Below, one piece after another: positions 13,696 through 22,783 of a stretch of 46,446 bases of DNA. The first letter of the stretch is position 1, and every line of letters starts with the position of its first letter. The notes below the pieces were generated by a model. It did not search any database, was not told where the DNA came from, and was given only the letters and a program-made list of their open reading frames with translations. Position numbers and translations under genes: made by a program. Source of the stretch: Lentisphaeria bacterium (GTDB taxonomy: Bacteria; Verrucomicrobiota; Lentisphaeria; Victivallales; UBA1829). The stretch is from assembly GCA_017963105.1 (NCBI GenBank), contig JAGCTY010000151.1, positions 1 through 46,446 of the forward strand. The letters run 5' to 3'.

Positions 13696-14837
13696 ACTAT
13701 CGCTATCCGTGTACGGGACTGATCCCGATCAGGGGGTTCGGGGCGTTCCTGGAAGAACAGATCGGCTCCCCCAGACAGAATATCCGCCTGTTCGCGGACG
13801 AACTGCGGCGCAAATACGGATTCCCGTACATGACGCTCGTCAACAGCGGCTCCAGCGCGAATCTCGTGGCGGCCATGGCGATGGCGGAAAAACTCCGGAA
13901 CGCGGGCAAACCGCTGACCGCCGCCATTTCCGCGCTGACATTCCCGACGACGGTCAGCGCGATGATCCTGGCCGGGTTCGAGGTCCGCATCATCGACACG
14001 GAGCCCGGCGGGTTCACCATGAGCCCGGATCTCCTGGAACAGGAAATCGCCGGCATCTCGCTGATCGTCCCGACGCATCTGCTGGGATTTCCCGCGGACA
14101 TGGCGCGCATCGGAGACATCGCGCGGGGACACGGCTGCCTGGTGCTGCAGGACGCCTGCGAAGCCATGGAGCTTCTCGACCCGCGGCAGCGCCCTTATTA
14201 TGACTACGGCGACATGACGACGCTGTCGTTCTACCATCCGCACCACCTGTCCTCCTACGGCGGCGGCGCGGTGGTCACGCTGAACAGCGAAGACGCGATG
14301 CTGGCCGACAGCATCTGTCATTGGGGAAGAGCCTGCAAATGCCACATCGACCCCGCGCTCTGCACCGTCCCCCATGGCCCGGCCCACCAGTTCACCTATG
14401 AGAGGACCGGCCTGAACGCCGAAATCTCCGAACTGAACGCCTGCTTCGGGCGCTGGCGGCTCCGCACGTTCGACGAACAGGAACGACACAGGAAGGAAAA
14501 CTACGATATTCTGTTCCGTCGGCTGTCCGGCGTTCCGGCGCTCAAGGCATACCCGCATCCGGAAATCGGCGGGTCCCTGTTCGTATTCCCGCTCACGCTT
14601 CTGAACGGAATGACCGTCAGGGATGCATATGAACGCCTTCTGCCCGTCGGCGTGGAAATCCGGACTCTGATGGGCGGCGTCTGCAATGAACAGGCGGCCT
14701 TTGCCGGTCTCGACCGGCGCCGTTTCCGCAATGCCCATGACATGGCGGAACATTCCTTCTTCGTCGGCATCCATCAGACCATTCCGCACGACGATGCGCG
14801 CGCGATGGCGGAGCTGCTGGCCGACACCCTCCGTTGA
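13692..14837 (+). CDS. E1/RfbH-like PMP-dependent [2Fe-2S] sugar 3-dehydrase homologue
   Basis: A 381-residue DegT/DnrJ/EryC1/StrS-family protein. The usual PLP lysine is replaced by His: SFYHPHH (H184), as in CDP-4-keto-6-deoxyglucose 3-dehydrase E1 (SFYPAHH). The four cluster cysteines of E1 are also matched: C156, C215, C217 and C224, giving C-x58-C-x-C-x6-C against C-x57-C-x-C-x7-C in E1. NSGSSANL (51-58) and YERTGLNAEISELNACFG fit PMP binding and the dimer interface. E1 removes the C3 hydroxyl of a CDP-hexulose together with a reductase; no reductase or CDP-sugar gene is nearby. The N-terminus is about 50 residues shorter than in E1. AAGGAG precedes the ATG. Whether it belongs to the element or the host is open, but strand and coupling point to the element. 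Confidence 0.85.
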   Translation: MNYRYPCTGLIPIRGFGAFLEEQIGSPRQNIRLFADELRRKYGFPYMTLVNSGSSANLVAAMAMAEKLRNAGKPLTAAISALTFPTTVSAMILAGFEVRIIDTEPGGFTMSPDLLEQEIAGISLIVPTHLLGFPADMARIGDIARGHGCLVLQDACEAMELLDPRQRPYYDYGDMTTLSFYHPHHLSSYGGGAVVTLNSEDAMLADSICHWGRACKCHIDPALCTVPHGPAHQFTYERTGLNAEISELNACFGRWRLRTFDEQERHRKENYDILFRRLSGVPALKAYPHPEIGGSLFVFPLTLLNGMTVRDAYERLLPVGVEIRTLMGGVCNEQAAFAGLDRRRFRNAHDMAEHSFFVGIHQTIPHDDARAMAELLADTLR

Positions 14838-14932
14838 CGAAGAAAAAACGGACTCGTTCCGACGACAAAAAACCGGACGGTCAGCATATCGGCCGGCCGC
14901 CCTGGTTTCTATTCTTTTACTTTACCCTCAAA
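14838..14932. other. Junction between the Mu-like element and host-type genes
   Basis: These 95 bp hold two short A-run-linked hairpins (AAAAAACGGAC near 14846 and AAAAAACCGGAC near 14868). On the minus strand each is followed by six T and could terminate the GH43 gene. The right end of the element may lie here, but I could not identify terminal repeats or a target duplication. Confidence 0.4.
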
Positions 14933-15958
14933 TCACTTGACGGGCTCGGTGATGCCTTCCTTCGTCTGCGTGAGGGGCTTGACCGTGCCGTCTTCGTTGA
15001 AGAAGAGCTCGTCGACGCAGACGGAGCGGCGCAGCCCCTGTCCCTTCTGGCCGTCGCGGTCGAGCGTGCCGTTGTGGTAAAAGAGGAACGTGCGGCCCTT
15101 GAAGTCGATCACGCCGGGGTGGATGGTGAAGCTGTTCTTCGCCGCGCCGGTGACCTGTCCGCGGAACGTCCACGGGCCCTTGAGGTCCTTGGCGGTGGAG
15201 TAGTTGATGACCTCGCCGCCGCGTCCCATGCCGGGGTAGAAGTTGTAGTACATGCCGTTGCGCTTGTAGAGCCAGGGGCCTTCGGTGTAGTTCTGCATCC
15301 CGGTGTCGGTGATCTCGCCGTCGAGCTCGATCATGTTGTCTTTCAGCTTCGCGACGTAGTTGTTGGTGTGGCCCCAGGAGAGCCATGCGGTGCCGTCGTC
15401 GTCGATCAGCACGGTCGGGTCGATGTCGTTCCAGCCGGCGCGGCCGCTGGTCAGGTTGTCGACCACGACCGGTTTTTCGACGGGCACGAACGGTCCGACG
15501 GGGGTATCCGCGACCGCGACGCCGATGGAGTTGCCGCCGTTCTTGTCGTCGCGATACGTGCAGTACCAGTAGAACTTGCCGTTCTTATGGGCGACCTGAG
15601 AAGCCCACGCCGTGCCCTTGATGCCGCTCGGGAACTGTTCCGGCCTCAGCAGGACGCCGTGGCTGCGCCAGTGGACGAGGTCGTCGGAGGAATAGCAGCG
15701 CCAGTCGGCGATGTTGTAGTTGCCGGGAAGGCCGTTCTGTTCACCGTCGCGGTAGATGTCTTCGCCCGTGTAGACGTACACGCGGTCGCCCACCACCAGC
15801 GGCGCGGGGTCTGCCGTCCAGGCGTCCGTGAAGATCGGGTTGCCGGCGGGTTCCAGATCAATGCCGTCGTAGACGACGTTCTTGTCGGCGGAGTTGCAGG
15901 CGGCGCCGAGCAGAGCGATTGCGAGGACCGAACCGGCGAGGAGGAGTTTGGATTTCAT
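14933..15958 (-). CDS. GH43 glycosidase, lipoprotein
   Basis: A 341-residue enzyme. A signal peptide ends in a lipobox (ALLGAAC, Cys21), so it should be a lipid-anchored surface or periplasmic protein. The five-bladed beta-propeller of GH43 is indicated by the catalytic-base Asp in TADPAPLV, the pKa-tuning Asp in NDIDPTVL and the acid Glu in TEGPWLYKRNGMYY, followed by HPGVIDFKGRTFLFYHN. GH43 enzymes cut alpha-L-arabinofuranosides or beta-xylosides in hemicellulose; the exact specificity is not visible. It has its own promoter (16037-16065). It may act with the xylan-degrading genes at 27-42 kb although it sits apart from them. Confidence 0.9.
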   Translation of the reverse strand: MKSKLLLAGSVLAIALLGAACNSADKNVVYDGIDLEPAGNPIFTDAWTADPAPLVVGDRVYVYTGEDIYRDGEQNGLPGNYNIADWRCYSSDDLVHWRSHGVLLRPEQFPSGIKGTAWASQVAHKNGKFYWYCTYRDDKNGGNSIGVAVADTPVGPFVPVEKPVVVDNLTSGRAGWNDIDPTVLIDDDGTAWLSWGHTNNYVAKLKDNMIELDGEITDTGMQNYTEGPWLYKRNGMYYNFYPGMGRGGEVINYSTAKDLKGPWTFRGQVTGAAKNSFTIHPGVIDFKGRTFLFYHNGTLDRDGQKGQGLRRSVCVDELFFNEDGTVKPLTQTKEGITEPVK

Positions 15959-16036
15959 GGTTTTTCCCTTGATGAAATTGTTGTTATGAACGGGTTTGAT
16001 GAGATCGAAAACGGAATAAAACCTAAACTATAACCT

Positions 16037-16065
16037 AATATACCCATCCCCCTCGAAAAAGTCAA
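16037..16065 (-). promoter_or_regulatory. Promoter of the GH43 lipoprotein gene
   Basis: On the minus strand, TTGACT (16060-16065) and TATATT (16037-16042) are spaced by 17 bp. This leaves a 5' leader of about 70 nt. Confidence 0.7.
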
Positions 16066-16100
16066 ACGGAAATAACGTTTTTTCTCCTCATTCAACCAAT

Positions 16101-16132
16101 AAAAAAGGCGGCGCCGGTTTCCCGATGCCGCC
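16101..16132 (-). terminator. Terminator of the trp operon
   Basis: On the minus strand, GGCGGC pairs with GCCGCC, with an inner CGG-GAAA-CCG stem-loop and six T after the stem. It lies 34 bp after the trpA stop. Confidence 0.88.
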
Positions 16133-16165
16133 CGAATAACCCGGAAGAGAGATTGAAATGCATGC

Positions 16166-16933
16166 TTATGGCACGAGCGCGCCCGAGAGCGTCCGCACGA
16201 ACTCCGCGGCCTCCTTCACGCCCGCGCCCAGCGCCTTCACGAAGCCGGAGCCGGAGATCACGCCGTCCGCGTATTTCGCCGCTTCGGCGGCGGTCTCCGC
16301 GTCCGCGATGCCGAACCCGGATGCAACCGGAAGCGAGGTCAGGCTCTTCACTTGTTGCATGAGTTGCGGATAATCGGCGGGGAGCCCGTGACGCGCCCCG
16401 GTCACGCCCGCGACGTTGATGTAGTACACGAATCCGGTCATGCCGTCCACGATTTCGCGGATGCGTTCCGGCGGGGTCAACGGCGACACCAGCGGGATCA
16501 TGTGCAGGCCGTTCGCGCGGCACGGGCCGAGCAGTTCGCCGCGTTCCTCCAGCGGCAGGTCGACCGGGAGGATGCCGTCGACGCCGATGCGCGCGAGCTC
16601 GGCGCAAAGCGCATCGTACCCGTAGTGCAGCATCGGGTTCATGTAGCTGAAAAGGATGATGCCCACGCGCGGATATTTCGCGCGGATGCGGCCCGCGAGC
16701 GCGAGAACGTCGTTGATGCTGTAGCCGCGCTCGGCAGTCTGCTGGGATGCGGCTGCGATGACCGGGCCGTCCGCCATCGGGTCGGAGAACGGTACGCCGA
16801 GCTCGATGATGTCCGCGCCGTTTTCGATGGCGGCGGCGATGCCCTCCTCGCTGCGCGCGGGGTCGGGATACCCGGCGGTCGTGAACACGACGAGCGGCTT
16901 TTTCGATGCGAAGATATCAGAGATTCTGTCCAT
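16166..16933 (-). CDS. trpA: Tryptophan synthase alpha chain
   Basis: A 255-residue TIM barrel that cleaves indole-3-glycerol phosphate to indole, which passes through a tunnel to Trp[15 protein letters not shown] carries the catalytic Glu and Asp, and GFGIADAE and GSGFVKAL make the phosphate site. Length is typical. It is the last gene of the operon and overlaps the end of trpB by 17 bp, which should keep the subunits in balance. Confidence 0.97.
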   Translation of the reverse strand: MDRISDIFASKKPLVVFTTAGYPDPARSEEGIAAAIENGADIIELGVPFSDPMADGPVIAAASQQTAERGYSINDVLALAGRIRAKYPRVGIILFSYMNPMLHYGYDALCAELARIGVDGILPVDLPLEERGELLGPCRANGLHMIPLVSPLTPPERIREIVDGMTGFVYYINVAGVTGARHGLPADYPQLMQQVKSLTSLPVASGFGIADAETAAEAAKYADGVISGSGFVKALGAGVKEAAEFVRTLSGALVP

Positions 16934-18101
16934 GATTCACCTTGTACTGTTTGATGTTGTCCATGTCCTTGTCGCCGCGGCCGGAGAGGTTGACGACGAT
17001 GATGCCGTCCGGGCCGAGCGCAGGGGCGTCCTTGATCGCCTGCGCCACGGCGTGCGAGCTTTCGAGCGCGGGGATGATGCCCTCGAGGCGGCAGAGCAGG
17101 TCGAACGCCGCCACGGCCTCTTCGTCGTTCACCACGGTATAGTTCGCGCGTTTCGTGTCCGCGAGGAAGCAGTGTTCCGGGCCGACGCCGGAATAGTCAA
17201 GCCCGGCGGAGACCGAATGCGTGTCCAGCATCTGGCCGTTATTGTCCTGGAGGAAATAAGCCTTCATGCCGTGCAGGATGCCCACGCGGCCGCCGTTGAT
17301 GCTCGCCGCGTGCAGCCCGGATTCGATGCCGAGTCCGCCCGCCTCAGCACCGACCAGCCGCACGCCCGGATCGTCGAGGAATCCGGCGAACATGCCGATG
17401 GCGTTGCTGCCGCCGCCGACGCATGCGACGACCTCGTCGGGGAGGCGTCCGAGACGGTCGAGGCACTGACGGCGCGTCTCCTTCCCGATGACGGACTGGA
17501 AATCCTTCACGATCATGGGGTACGGATACGGGCCGGCGGCCGTGCCGATCAGGTAGAACGTCTCCTTGCTGGTGGCGGTCCACTCGCGGAGGGCGGCGTT
17601 CATGGCGTCCTTCAGCGTGCGCGAACCTTCCCTGATGGAGCGCACCTTTGCACCGAGGGCGTGCATGCGGTCCACGTTCGGGGCCTGGCGCGCCACGTCG
17701 ACTTCGCCCATGAAGACTTCGCACTCCATGCCGAGGAGTGCGGCGACGGTGGCGGTGGCCACGCCGTGCATCCCGGCTCCGGTCTCCGCGATCAGGCGTT
17801 TCTTGCCCATGCGGCGGGCGAGCAGCGCCTGCCCGATGGTGTTGTTGACCTTGTGCGCGCCGGTGTGGTTCAGGTCCTCGCGCTTGAGGTAGATGCGCGC
17901 GCCGCCGCAGTGCTCCGTGAGGCGTTTCGCGAAATACAGCGGGGATTCGCGCCCGACGTAGTTTGCGAGCAGGTCGTCGAGCTCCGCCTGAAAAGCGGGA
18001 TCCTGTTTGGCGTCGAAATAGGCTTTCTCCAGTTCGCGGAGCGCCCCGGTCAGTGTCTCGGCGACGTACTGGCCGCCGTAGATGCCGTAATGTGTGTTCA
18101 T
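16917..18101 (-). CDS. trpB: Tryptophan synthase beta chain
   Basis: A 394-residue PLP enzyme joining indole and serine. The PLP Lys lies in [10 protein letters not shown] and the cofactor phosphate loop is GGGSNAIG. The N-terminal [13 protein letters not shown] is the standard TrpB1 opening. It overlaps trpF by ATGA (18098-18101) and trpA by 17 bp. All key residues are present. Confidence 0.97.
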   Translation of the reverse strand: MNTHYGIYGGQYVAETLTGALRELEKAYFDAKQDPAFQAELDDLLANYVGRESPLYFAKRLTEHCGGARIYLKREDLNHTGAHKVNNTIGQALLARRMGKKRLIAETGAGMHGVATATVAALLGMECEVFMGEVDVARQAPNVDRMHALGAKVRSIREGSRTLKDAMNAALREWTATSKETFYLIGTAAGPYPYPMIVKDFQSVIGKETRRQCLDRLGRLPDEVVACVGGGSNAIGMFAGFLDDPGVRLVGAEAGGLGIESGLHAASINGGRVGILHGMKAYFLQDNNGQMLDTHSVSAGLDYSGVGPEHCFLADTKRANYTVVNDEEAVAAFDLLCRLEGIIPALESSHAVAQAIKDAPALGPDGIIVVNLSGRGDKDMDNIKQYKVNHGQNL

Positions 18102-18685
18102 ATTGAAATCCTTTCAGATAGTTTTCGGATGAGAAGGTGGTCTTTGATTCCCGGCGCGCTTTCCACGCCGCTCGAAACGTCGATCCCCGCGGGATGCACC
18201 TGTTCGATCGCGTCGCGCACGTTGTCCGGGGTGATCCCGCCGCCGAGGAGCGTGGGGCGGACGGACGCGAGGCGTGCGGCGAGGTCCCATCGGCAGGGAC
18301 GTCCCGCACCTCCGCCGGAATCCGCCACGACCAATGCGCAGGGGAACGCCTCCGCCTCGGCAAGCGCGGCTTCCGAGTTCAGGTTGAACGCCTTCCACAC
18401 CTCCGCGCCGCCCACATTCCGCGCGTAGTCCGCGGATTCGGCTCCGTGGAGCTGGACGGCGTCCGGGCGGAACTCCGCGACCAGGACGTTGAGCTCATCA
18501 AGCGGCATATCGCGCACGACGAAGACTTTTTTGCTGCGGGTCGCCGCCATGAGGTCGGGGATGCGTTCGCGCGGGACGAAGCGCGGCGTTCCGGGCACGA
18601 GGATCATGCCCGTATACTCGGCTCCGGCAAGTTCCGCGGCAGCCATATCCTCTGTTCGTGTGATCCCGCAGATCTTCAGGAGCAT
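18098..18685 (-). CDS. trpF: Phosphoribosylanthranilate isomerase
   Basis: A 195-residue TIM barrel. The catalytic Cys lies in KICGITR and the Asp in [15 protein letters not shown] and the [10 protein letters not shown] phosphate-binding loop are also clear. It is on the short side of normal (about 200-210). It is coupled to trpC (10-bp overlap) and trpB (ATGA). Confidence 0.95.
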   Translation of the reverse strand: MLLKICGITRTEDMAAAELAGAEYTGMILVPGTPRFVPRERIPDLMAATRSKKVFVVRDMPLDELNVLVAEFRPDAVQLHGAESADYARNVGGAEVWKAFNLNSEAALAEAEAFPCALVVADSGGGAGRPCRWDLAARLASVRPTLLGGGITPDNVRDAIEQVHPAGIDVSSGVESAPGIKDHLLIRKLSERISI

Positions 18686-19458
18686 TGCAGCAGCTCCTTC
18701 AGTTTCGCGCCGGGATCGGCGGCTCGCATCAGCGTTTCGCCGATCAGGAAGCCCGACGCGCCCGCGTTCTGAAGCATCAGGATGTCCTCATGCGTGCGGA
18801 CCGCGCTTTCGGCGATGACCGGTTTTCCGCAGGATTTGAGCTTGGCGATCAGCTCGGCGGAACGTTCCAGCGAAGTCGAGAATGTCTTCAGGTCGCGGGC
18901 GTTCACCCCGACCAGGTCGGCGGTCGAGGCAACTTCCAGTTCGGATTCCGTGTGGGCTTCCCCGAGCACGGCGAGCCCGTACTGGTGCGCGAAATCCAGC
19001 AGGCGTTCGAACTCGCCGGCGTCCAGCATGGCGGCGATCAGCAGGATCGCGGACGCGCCGTTCGCTTTCGCCTCAAGGATCTGATACGTGTCAAAGATAA
19101 AGTCCTTCCGCAACAACGGGATGGAAACCGTTTCCGACGCAATCCGCAGGTTCTCCAGTCCGCCCTTGAAAAAGAACGGTTCGGTCAGCACGGACAATGC
19201 TGCGGCTCCGGCGTCCTTCAGCGATTTCGCCAGCACGGGAACGTTCAGATCCTCGCGGATCATGCCTTTCGACGGCGACGCCTTCTTGAGCTCGGCGATC
19301 ACGTGGATCCCGGGACCGCGGAATGCCTCCACGAAGCTCGCTCGTTCCGGAGCCTCCGCCGCAAACGATTCGAGCACTTTGAACGGCATACCCTTCTTTT
19401 TCAGTTCGAGGATGTCGCGGTTCGCCGCCACGATCTCTTCCAGGATGTTCCGTTTCAT
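18676..19458 (-). CDS. trpC: Indole-3-glycerol phosphate synthase
   Basis: A 260-residue TIM barrel closing the indole ring. IAELKKASPSKG holds the catalytic Lys, LRKDFIFDTYQI the second Lys, and VGVNARDLKTF and IAESAV the remaining active-site residues. The gene is separate from trpF rather than fused as in enterobacteria. It overlaps trpD by ATGA. Confidence 0.97.
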   Translation of the reverse strand: MKRNILEEIVAANRDILELKKKGMPFKVLESFAAEAPERASFVEAFRGPGIHVIAELKKASPSKGMIREDLNVPVLAKSLKDAGAAALSVLTEPFFFKGGLENLRIASETVSIPLLRKDFIFDTYQILEAKANGASAILLIAAMLDAGEFERLLDFAHQYGLAVLGEAHTESELEVASTADLVGVNARDLKTFSTSLERSAELIAKLKSCGKPVIAESAVRTHEDILMLQNAGASGFLIGETLMRAADPGAKLKELLQCS

Positions 19459-20450
19459 GCGCTGATCCTTTTGAGCTTATCCAGCGCCGCGCCGGAATCG
19501 ATGGATTGTGCCGCGAGCGGGATGCACGCCCTGATGGAGTCGCCCAGCCCGGCGGCGCAGATGATCGCGGCGGCGTTCAGGAGCACGGCCCCGCGCTTCG
19601 CGGTGCGGTCGCGTCCGGTGAGGATGTCCATCAGGATGCGGGCGTTTTCCGTCTTGTCTCCGCCCGAGAGGGAGCCCTCGCACAACGCGGGATCGTCCAG
19701 CAGATTCTTCGGGTCAAAAACGCTTTCTTTGATCCCGTCCGGCGAAAGCGCAGCGGCGTGCGTGATGGCAAGGCTGGAGATCTCGTCTAGGCCGTCCTCG
19801 CTGTGTACCACGAAGCCGTTCCGCACGCCCAGGTTCCGCAGGACTTCCGCGAACGGCAGGACGAGGCGTTCATGGTAGACACCGACGACCATGTACACGG
19901 CTTTCGCGGGGTTCGCGAGCGGGCCGACGAGGTTGAAGATCGTGCGGATTCCGAGGTCGCGGCGCAGAGGCGCGACCTTCGCCATCACGGGGTGCAGATT
20001 CCGTGCGAAGAGGAACGCGATGCCGTTTTCACGGATGCTGTTCGCCAGCGATTCCGGGGTGTCGTTCAGCTTCACGCCAAGCTCCTCCAGCACGTCGGCC
20101 GCGCCGCATTTGCCGGAGACTGCGCGGTTGCCGTGTTTCGCCATGCGGACGCCCGCGCCCGCCGCGACGAAAGAAGCGGTCGTGGATATATTGAAGGAGC
20201 GTCCGCCGTCGCCTCCGGTGCCCACGATGTCCGCGCAGTCGCCCGCGTTCACGCCGAGCATCCGGTCGCGCAGGAATCCGGCGGCTCCGGTCATTTCGGA
20301 TACGCTTTCGCCGCGCAGGGAGAGCGCGGTGAAGAGTCCGGCGGCCGCGGTCGGGTTTTCGCCGTTCGCGATCGCCTCGACCATGGCGGCGCTTTCGGAT
20401 TCGGTCAGCACGCCGCCGGCCATGACAATTTTCAGTGCTTCGTTCAGCAT
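19455..20450 (-). CDS. trpD: Anthranilate phosphoribosyltransferase
   Basis: A 331-residue protein transferring phosphoribose from PRPP to anthranilate. The PRPP loop is GTGGDGGRSFNIST, KHGNRAVSGKCGAADVLE carries the conserved Lys-His and Arg residues, and FLFARNLHPVM is also typical. It is not fused to trpG. It overlaps trpG by 7 bp. Confidence 0.96.
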   Translation of the reverse strand: MLNEALKIVMAGGVLTESESAAMVEAIANGENPTAAAGLFTALSLRGESVSEMTGAAGFLRDRMLGVNAGDCADIVGTGGDGGRSFNISTTASFVAAGAGVRMAKHGNRAVSGKCGAADVLEELGVKLNDTPESLANSIRENGIAFLFARNLHPVMAKVAPLRRDLGIRTIFNLVGPLANPAKAVYMVVGVYHERLVLPFAEVLRNLGVRNGFVVHSEDGLDEISSLAITHAAALSPDGIKESVFDPKNLLDDPALCEGSLSGGDKTENARILMDILTGRDRTAKRGAVLLNAAAIICAAGLGDSIRACIPLAAQSIDSGAALDKLKRISA

Positions 20451-21031
20451 AAGATTCCGGCCTCCCGTAAGAAGTTGTTGATCTGTTTCAGTCCGAATTC
20501 GCTCATGATGGATTCGGGGTGGTACTGGATGCCCTCGATGACCGCGCCGCCTTCCGGCCGGACGCGGACGCCCATGATCTCGCCGTCATCCGTCTTCGCG
20601 CTCACGGTCATGTTCTCCGGGATGCTGGACGCGAGGAGCGCCAGCGAGTGGTAGCGCACGGCGAGGAATCCCTGCGGCAGGCCGTTGAAGAGCCCCTGTC
20701 CGTCGTGGCGGATCGCCGAGGTCTTGCCGTGCATGATGCTTTTCGCATGGACGACCTCCGCGCCGAAATGAGCACCGATCGCCTGATGGCCGAGGCAGAC
20801 GCCCAGCATCGGGACCTTGCCCGCCGCGGCGGCGATCAGGGCCATCATGCAGCCGGCGGTCTGCGGACGGCCGGGGCCGGGCGACAGGATGATCGCCTGC
20901 GGGTTCATCTCAAGGACTTCGGCGGGCGTGACGTCGCGGTTCCGCTTCACGACGATCTGCTGGCCGGTCTTCGCGAGCATGTGCACCAGGTTATAGGTGA
21001 ACGAATCGTAGTTGTCGAGCATGAAGATCAT
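20444..21031 (-). CDS. trpG: Anthranilate synthase glutamine amidotransferase subunit
   Basis: The protein has 195 residues from the ATG at 21031, which overlaps the trpE stop as TAATG and gives the standard MIFMLDNYDSFTYNL opening. The class I amidotransferase triad is Cys in GVCLGHQ, and His and Glu in QYHPES. The oxyanion loop SPGPGRP is present. It supplies ammonia to TrpE. It may also serve folate synthesis (pabA), as no other copy is visible. Confidence 0.96.
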   Translation of the reverse strand: MIFMLDNYDSFTYNLVHMLAKTGQQIVVKRNRDVTPAEVLEMNPQAIILSPGPGRPQTAGCMMALIAAAAGKVPMLGVCLGHQAIGAHFGAEVVHAKSIMHGKTSAIRHDGQGLFNGLPQGFLAVRYHSLALLASSIPENMTVSAKTDDGEIMGVRVRPEGGAVIEGIQYHPESIMSEFGLKQINNFLREAGILC

Positions 21032-22506
21032 TATTTGAATCCTTTCTGCGCGAATTCCACGGCCTTGAAGAGCGCACGCGCCTTGTTCAATGTTTCCTGA
21101 TATTCCATCTCCGGCACGGAGTCCGCCACGATGCCGCATCCGGCCTGCACTTTCAGGCGGCTGCCGGACACCTCGATCGTGCGGATCGTGATCGCGAGGT
21201 CCATGTTGCCGTCGCAGCTGAAATACCCGACGGCCCCGCCGTAGAAACCGCGCGGTCCGGGTTCGAGCTCATGGATGATCTCCATGGCGCGAATCTTCGG
21301 GGCTCCGCTGAGCGTGCCGGCGGGGAACGCGGTCGAAACGAGGTCGAAGGCGTCGCAGTCGTCGCGAATCTGCCCCTCCACGCTGCTGACCAGGTGCATC
21401 ACGTGCGAATAGCGCTCCACATGCATGAAATCGGCGACGAGCACGCTGCCCGGCTTCGCGGTGCGACCGATGTCGTTGCGGCCGAGATCGACCAGCATCA
21501 GGTGCTCCGCGCGTTCCTTCTCGTCGGCGATGAGCGACTTCTCCAGCGCGATGTCCTTTTCGGGGGTGGCGCCGCGCGGACGCGTCCCGGCGATCGGACG
21601 CACCAGCGAAACGCCGTTTTCGAGCTTCACCAGCGTCTCCGGCGAGGAGCCGATCAGGATGTCGCCGCCGAGCTTCAGATAGAACATGTACGGCGAGGGG
21701 TTGATGAGGCGCAGGGCGCGGTAGATGCTGAACGGCGGGATGTCGGATTCGGCGGAGAACGCCTGCGACGGCACGACCTGGATCACTTCGCCCTCCACGA
21801 TGCAGTGTTTCGCCTGCTTCACCATCTCCAGGAACGCCTCGTGCGTCATTTCCGGCTTCAGTTCCACATGCTCGTCGGAGACGTAATCGCGGTGCGATGC
21901 CGCGCGGCGGCAGATTTTGTCGATGATCGCTGCGATCCGGTGCGTCGCGCTCGCGTAGGCTTCGTCGACCGAGGAGAAATGGTCCGGTTCCACGTTCACG
22001 ACCACCTTGATCGTGTGCTGTTTGTTGTCGAACGCGATGATCTCGTTCGTGAGCATGAACGCGCAGACCGGGCCGCGGATCGCCTTCTTCGGCGCGGGGA
22101 GTTCCTCGAACATCCCGGCGGCCTCATAGTCCAGACGCCCGATCGCGCCGCCCGGCAGGGGCGGGAGCTCGGGGTCGTGCGCGACCTTCTTTTTCCCGAT
22201 GATGCCGCGCAGGGCGTTCAGCGGGTTGCCTTCGAACTCCAGCGCGCGGCGTTCGCCGTGCATTTCCAGGTACGGCACGCCGTTCTCGACCGTGAAGATC
22301 CCGTACGGGTTCACGCCGAGGAACGAGTAGCGGCCGAGGTTTTCGCCGCCTTCCACGCTTTCCAGCAGCGCGACATAGTCGTCCTGCACGAAGCGTTCCA
22401 GCACGGACACCGGCGTGTCCATGTCGCCGGGTATCTCGCGGCAGACCGGCACGACTTCGCCGTGTGCCGCCAGCGTCCGGAATTCCTCCAGGGTTGTTTC
22501 TTTCAT
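21031..22506 (-). CDS. trpE: Anthranilate synthase component I
   Basis: A 491-residue enzyme making anthranilate from chorismate. The C-terminal chorismate-binding domain is clear (LIGSSPETLVKLE, RPIAGTRPRGATPEKD, DLGRNDIGRTAKPGSV, GTLSGAPKIRAMEII, QAGCGIVADSVPEMEY). The N-terminal domain holds the Trp feedback site (LLESVEGGENLGRYSFLG, containing the LLES element). ACAGGAGA precedes the ATG. It is the first structural gene of trpEGDCFBA, under the attenuator at 22637-22774. Confidence 0.97.
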   Translation of the reverse strand: MKETTLEEFRTLAAHGEVVPVCREIPGDMDTPVSVLERFVQDDYVALLESVEGGENLGRYSFLGVNPYGIFTVENGVPYLEMHGERRALEFEGNPLNALRGIIGKKKVAHDPELPPLPGGAIGRLDYEAAGMFEELPAPKKAIRGPVCAFMLTNEIIAFDNKQHTIKVVVNVEPDHFSSVDEAYASATHRIAAIIDKICRRAASHRDYVSDEHVELKPEMTHEAFLEMVKQAKHCIVEGEVIQVVPSQAFSAESDIPPFSIYRALRLINPSPYMFYLKLGGDILIGSSPETLVKLENGVSLVRPIAGTRPRGATPEKDIALEKSLIADEKERAEHLMLVDLGRNDIGRTAKPGSVLVADFMHVERYSHVMHLVSSVEGQIRDDCDAFDLVSTAFPAGTLSGAPKIRAMEIIHELEPGPRGFYGGAVGYFSCDGNMDLAITIRTIEVSGSRLKVQAGCGIVADSVPEMEYQETLNKARALFKAVEFAQKGFK

Positions 22507-22598
22507 GTTTTCTCCTGTGTTGAGTTTTTGTTGATATGTCAGTTTGAAGTTGGAATCGAAAAGAAATGCTTTGTTTCGGTCGGCGTGCGATACGGAAA

Positions 22599-22632
22599 GA
22601 CCGCCTCCGGCCTGCCAGGTCCGGATGCGGTC
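22599..22632 (-). promoter_or_regulatory. Second leader hairpin between attenuator and trpE
   Basis: On the minus strand, GACCGC pairs with GCGGTC, with an inner CCGG/CCGG pairing. TTT follows the stem but the U-run is weak. It may be a processing or stabilising element. Confidence 0.5.
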
Positions 22633-22636
22633 TCAA

Positions 22637-22717
22637 GAAAAAGGCGGGTCAATCAGTCCGATCGATCCGCCATGCGATTCTGCTTTTCAGAGGTTGCAAA
22701 CAATCCAGCCCTGGCGG
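22637..22717 (-). promoter_or_regulatory. trp attenuator (antiterminator and terminator)
   Basis: In mRNA, segment 2 (CCGCCA, 22712-22717) can pair with segment 3 (TGGCGG, 22667-22672) as antiterminator. Alternatively segment 3 and the bases after it pair with CCGCC (22643-22647) in a 13-pair terminator stem with one mismatch, followed by five U (22638-22642). Segment 1 (TGGCG, in the leader's Trp codons) can also pair with segment 2. This is the full 1:2 / 2:3 / 3:4 logic. Confidence 0.85.
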
Positions 22718-22720
22718 AAA

Positions 22721-22774
22721 TCAGCGCCAGCGCCACCAGAAAGAATAGAAGGATTTGTTCGCATAAGTTTTCAT
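22721..22774 (-). CDS. trpL: trp leader peptide
   Basis: Seventeen codons read MKTYANKSFYSFWWRWR, with three Trp codons in the last five positions, right before attenuator segment 2. A ribosome stalled at WWRW would block segment 1 and let segments 2 and 3 pair, allowing transcription into trpE. The ATG is only about 3 nt from the predicted transcription start and has no ribosome-binding site, so it may be translated as a leaderless message. Confidence 0.88.
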   Translation of the reverse strand: MKTYANKSFYSFWWRWR

Positions 22775-22783
22775 AATGCTATT

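Noticed and set aside
13692..14837. Ordinary DegT-type aminotransferase
   Set aside because: The PLP lysine is replaced by His184 and four E1-type cluster cysteines are present, so a PMP-dependent dehydrase fits better.
14834..16033. Long plus-strand frame opposite the GH43 lipoprotein gene
   Set aside because: It is the complement shadow of a gene with a clear signal peptide and GH43 catalytic motifs. It has no recognisable protein character or ribosome-binding site.
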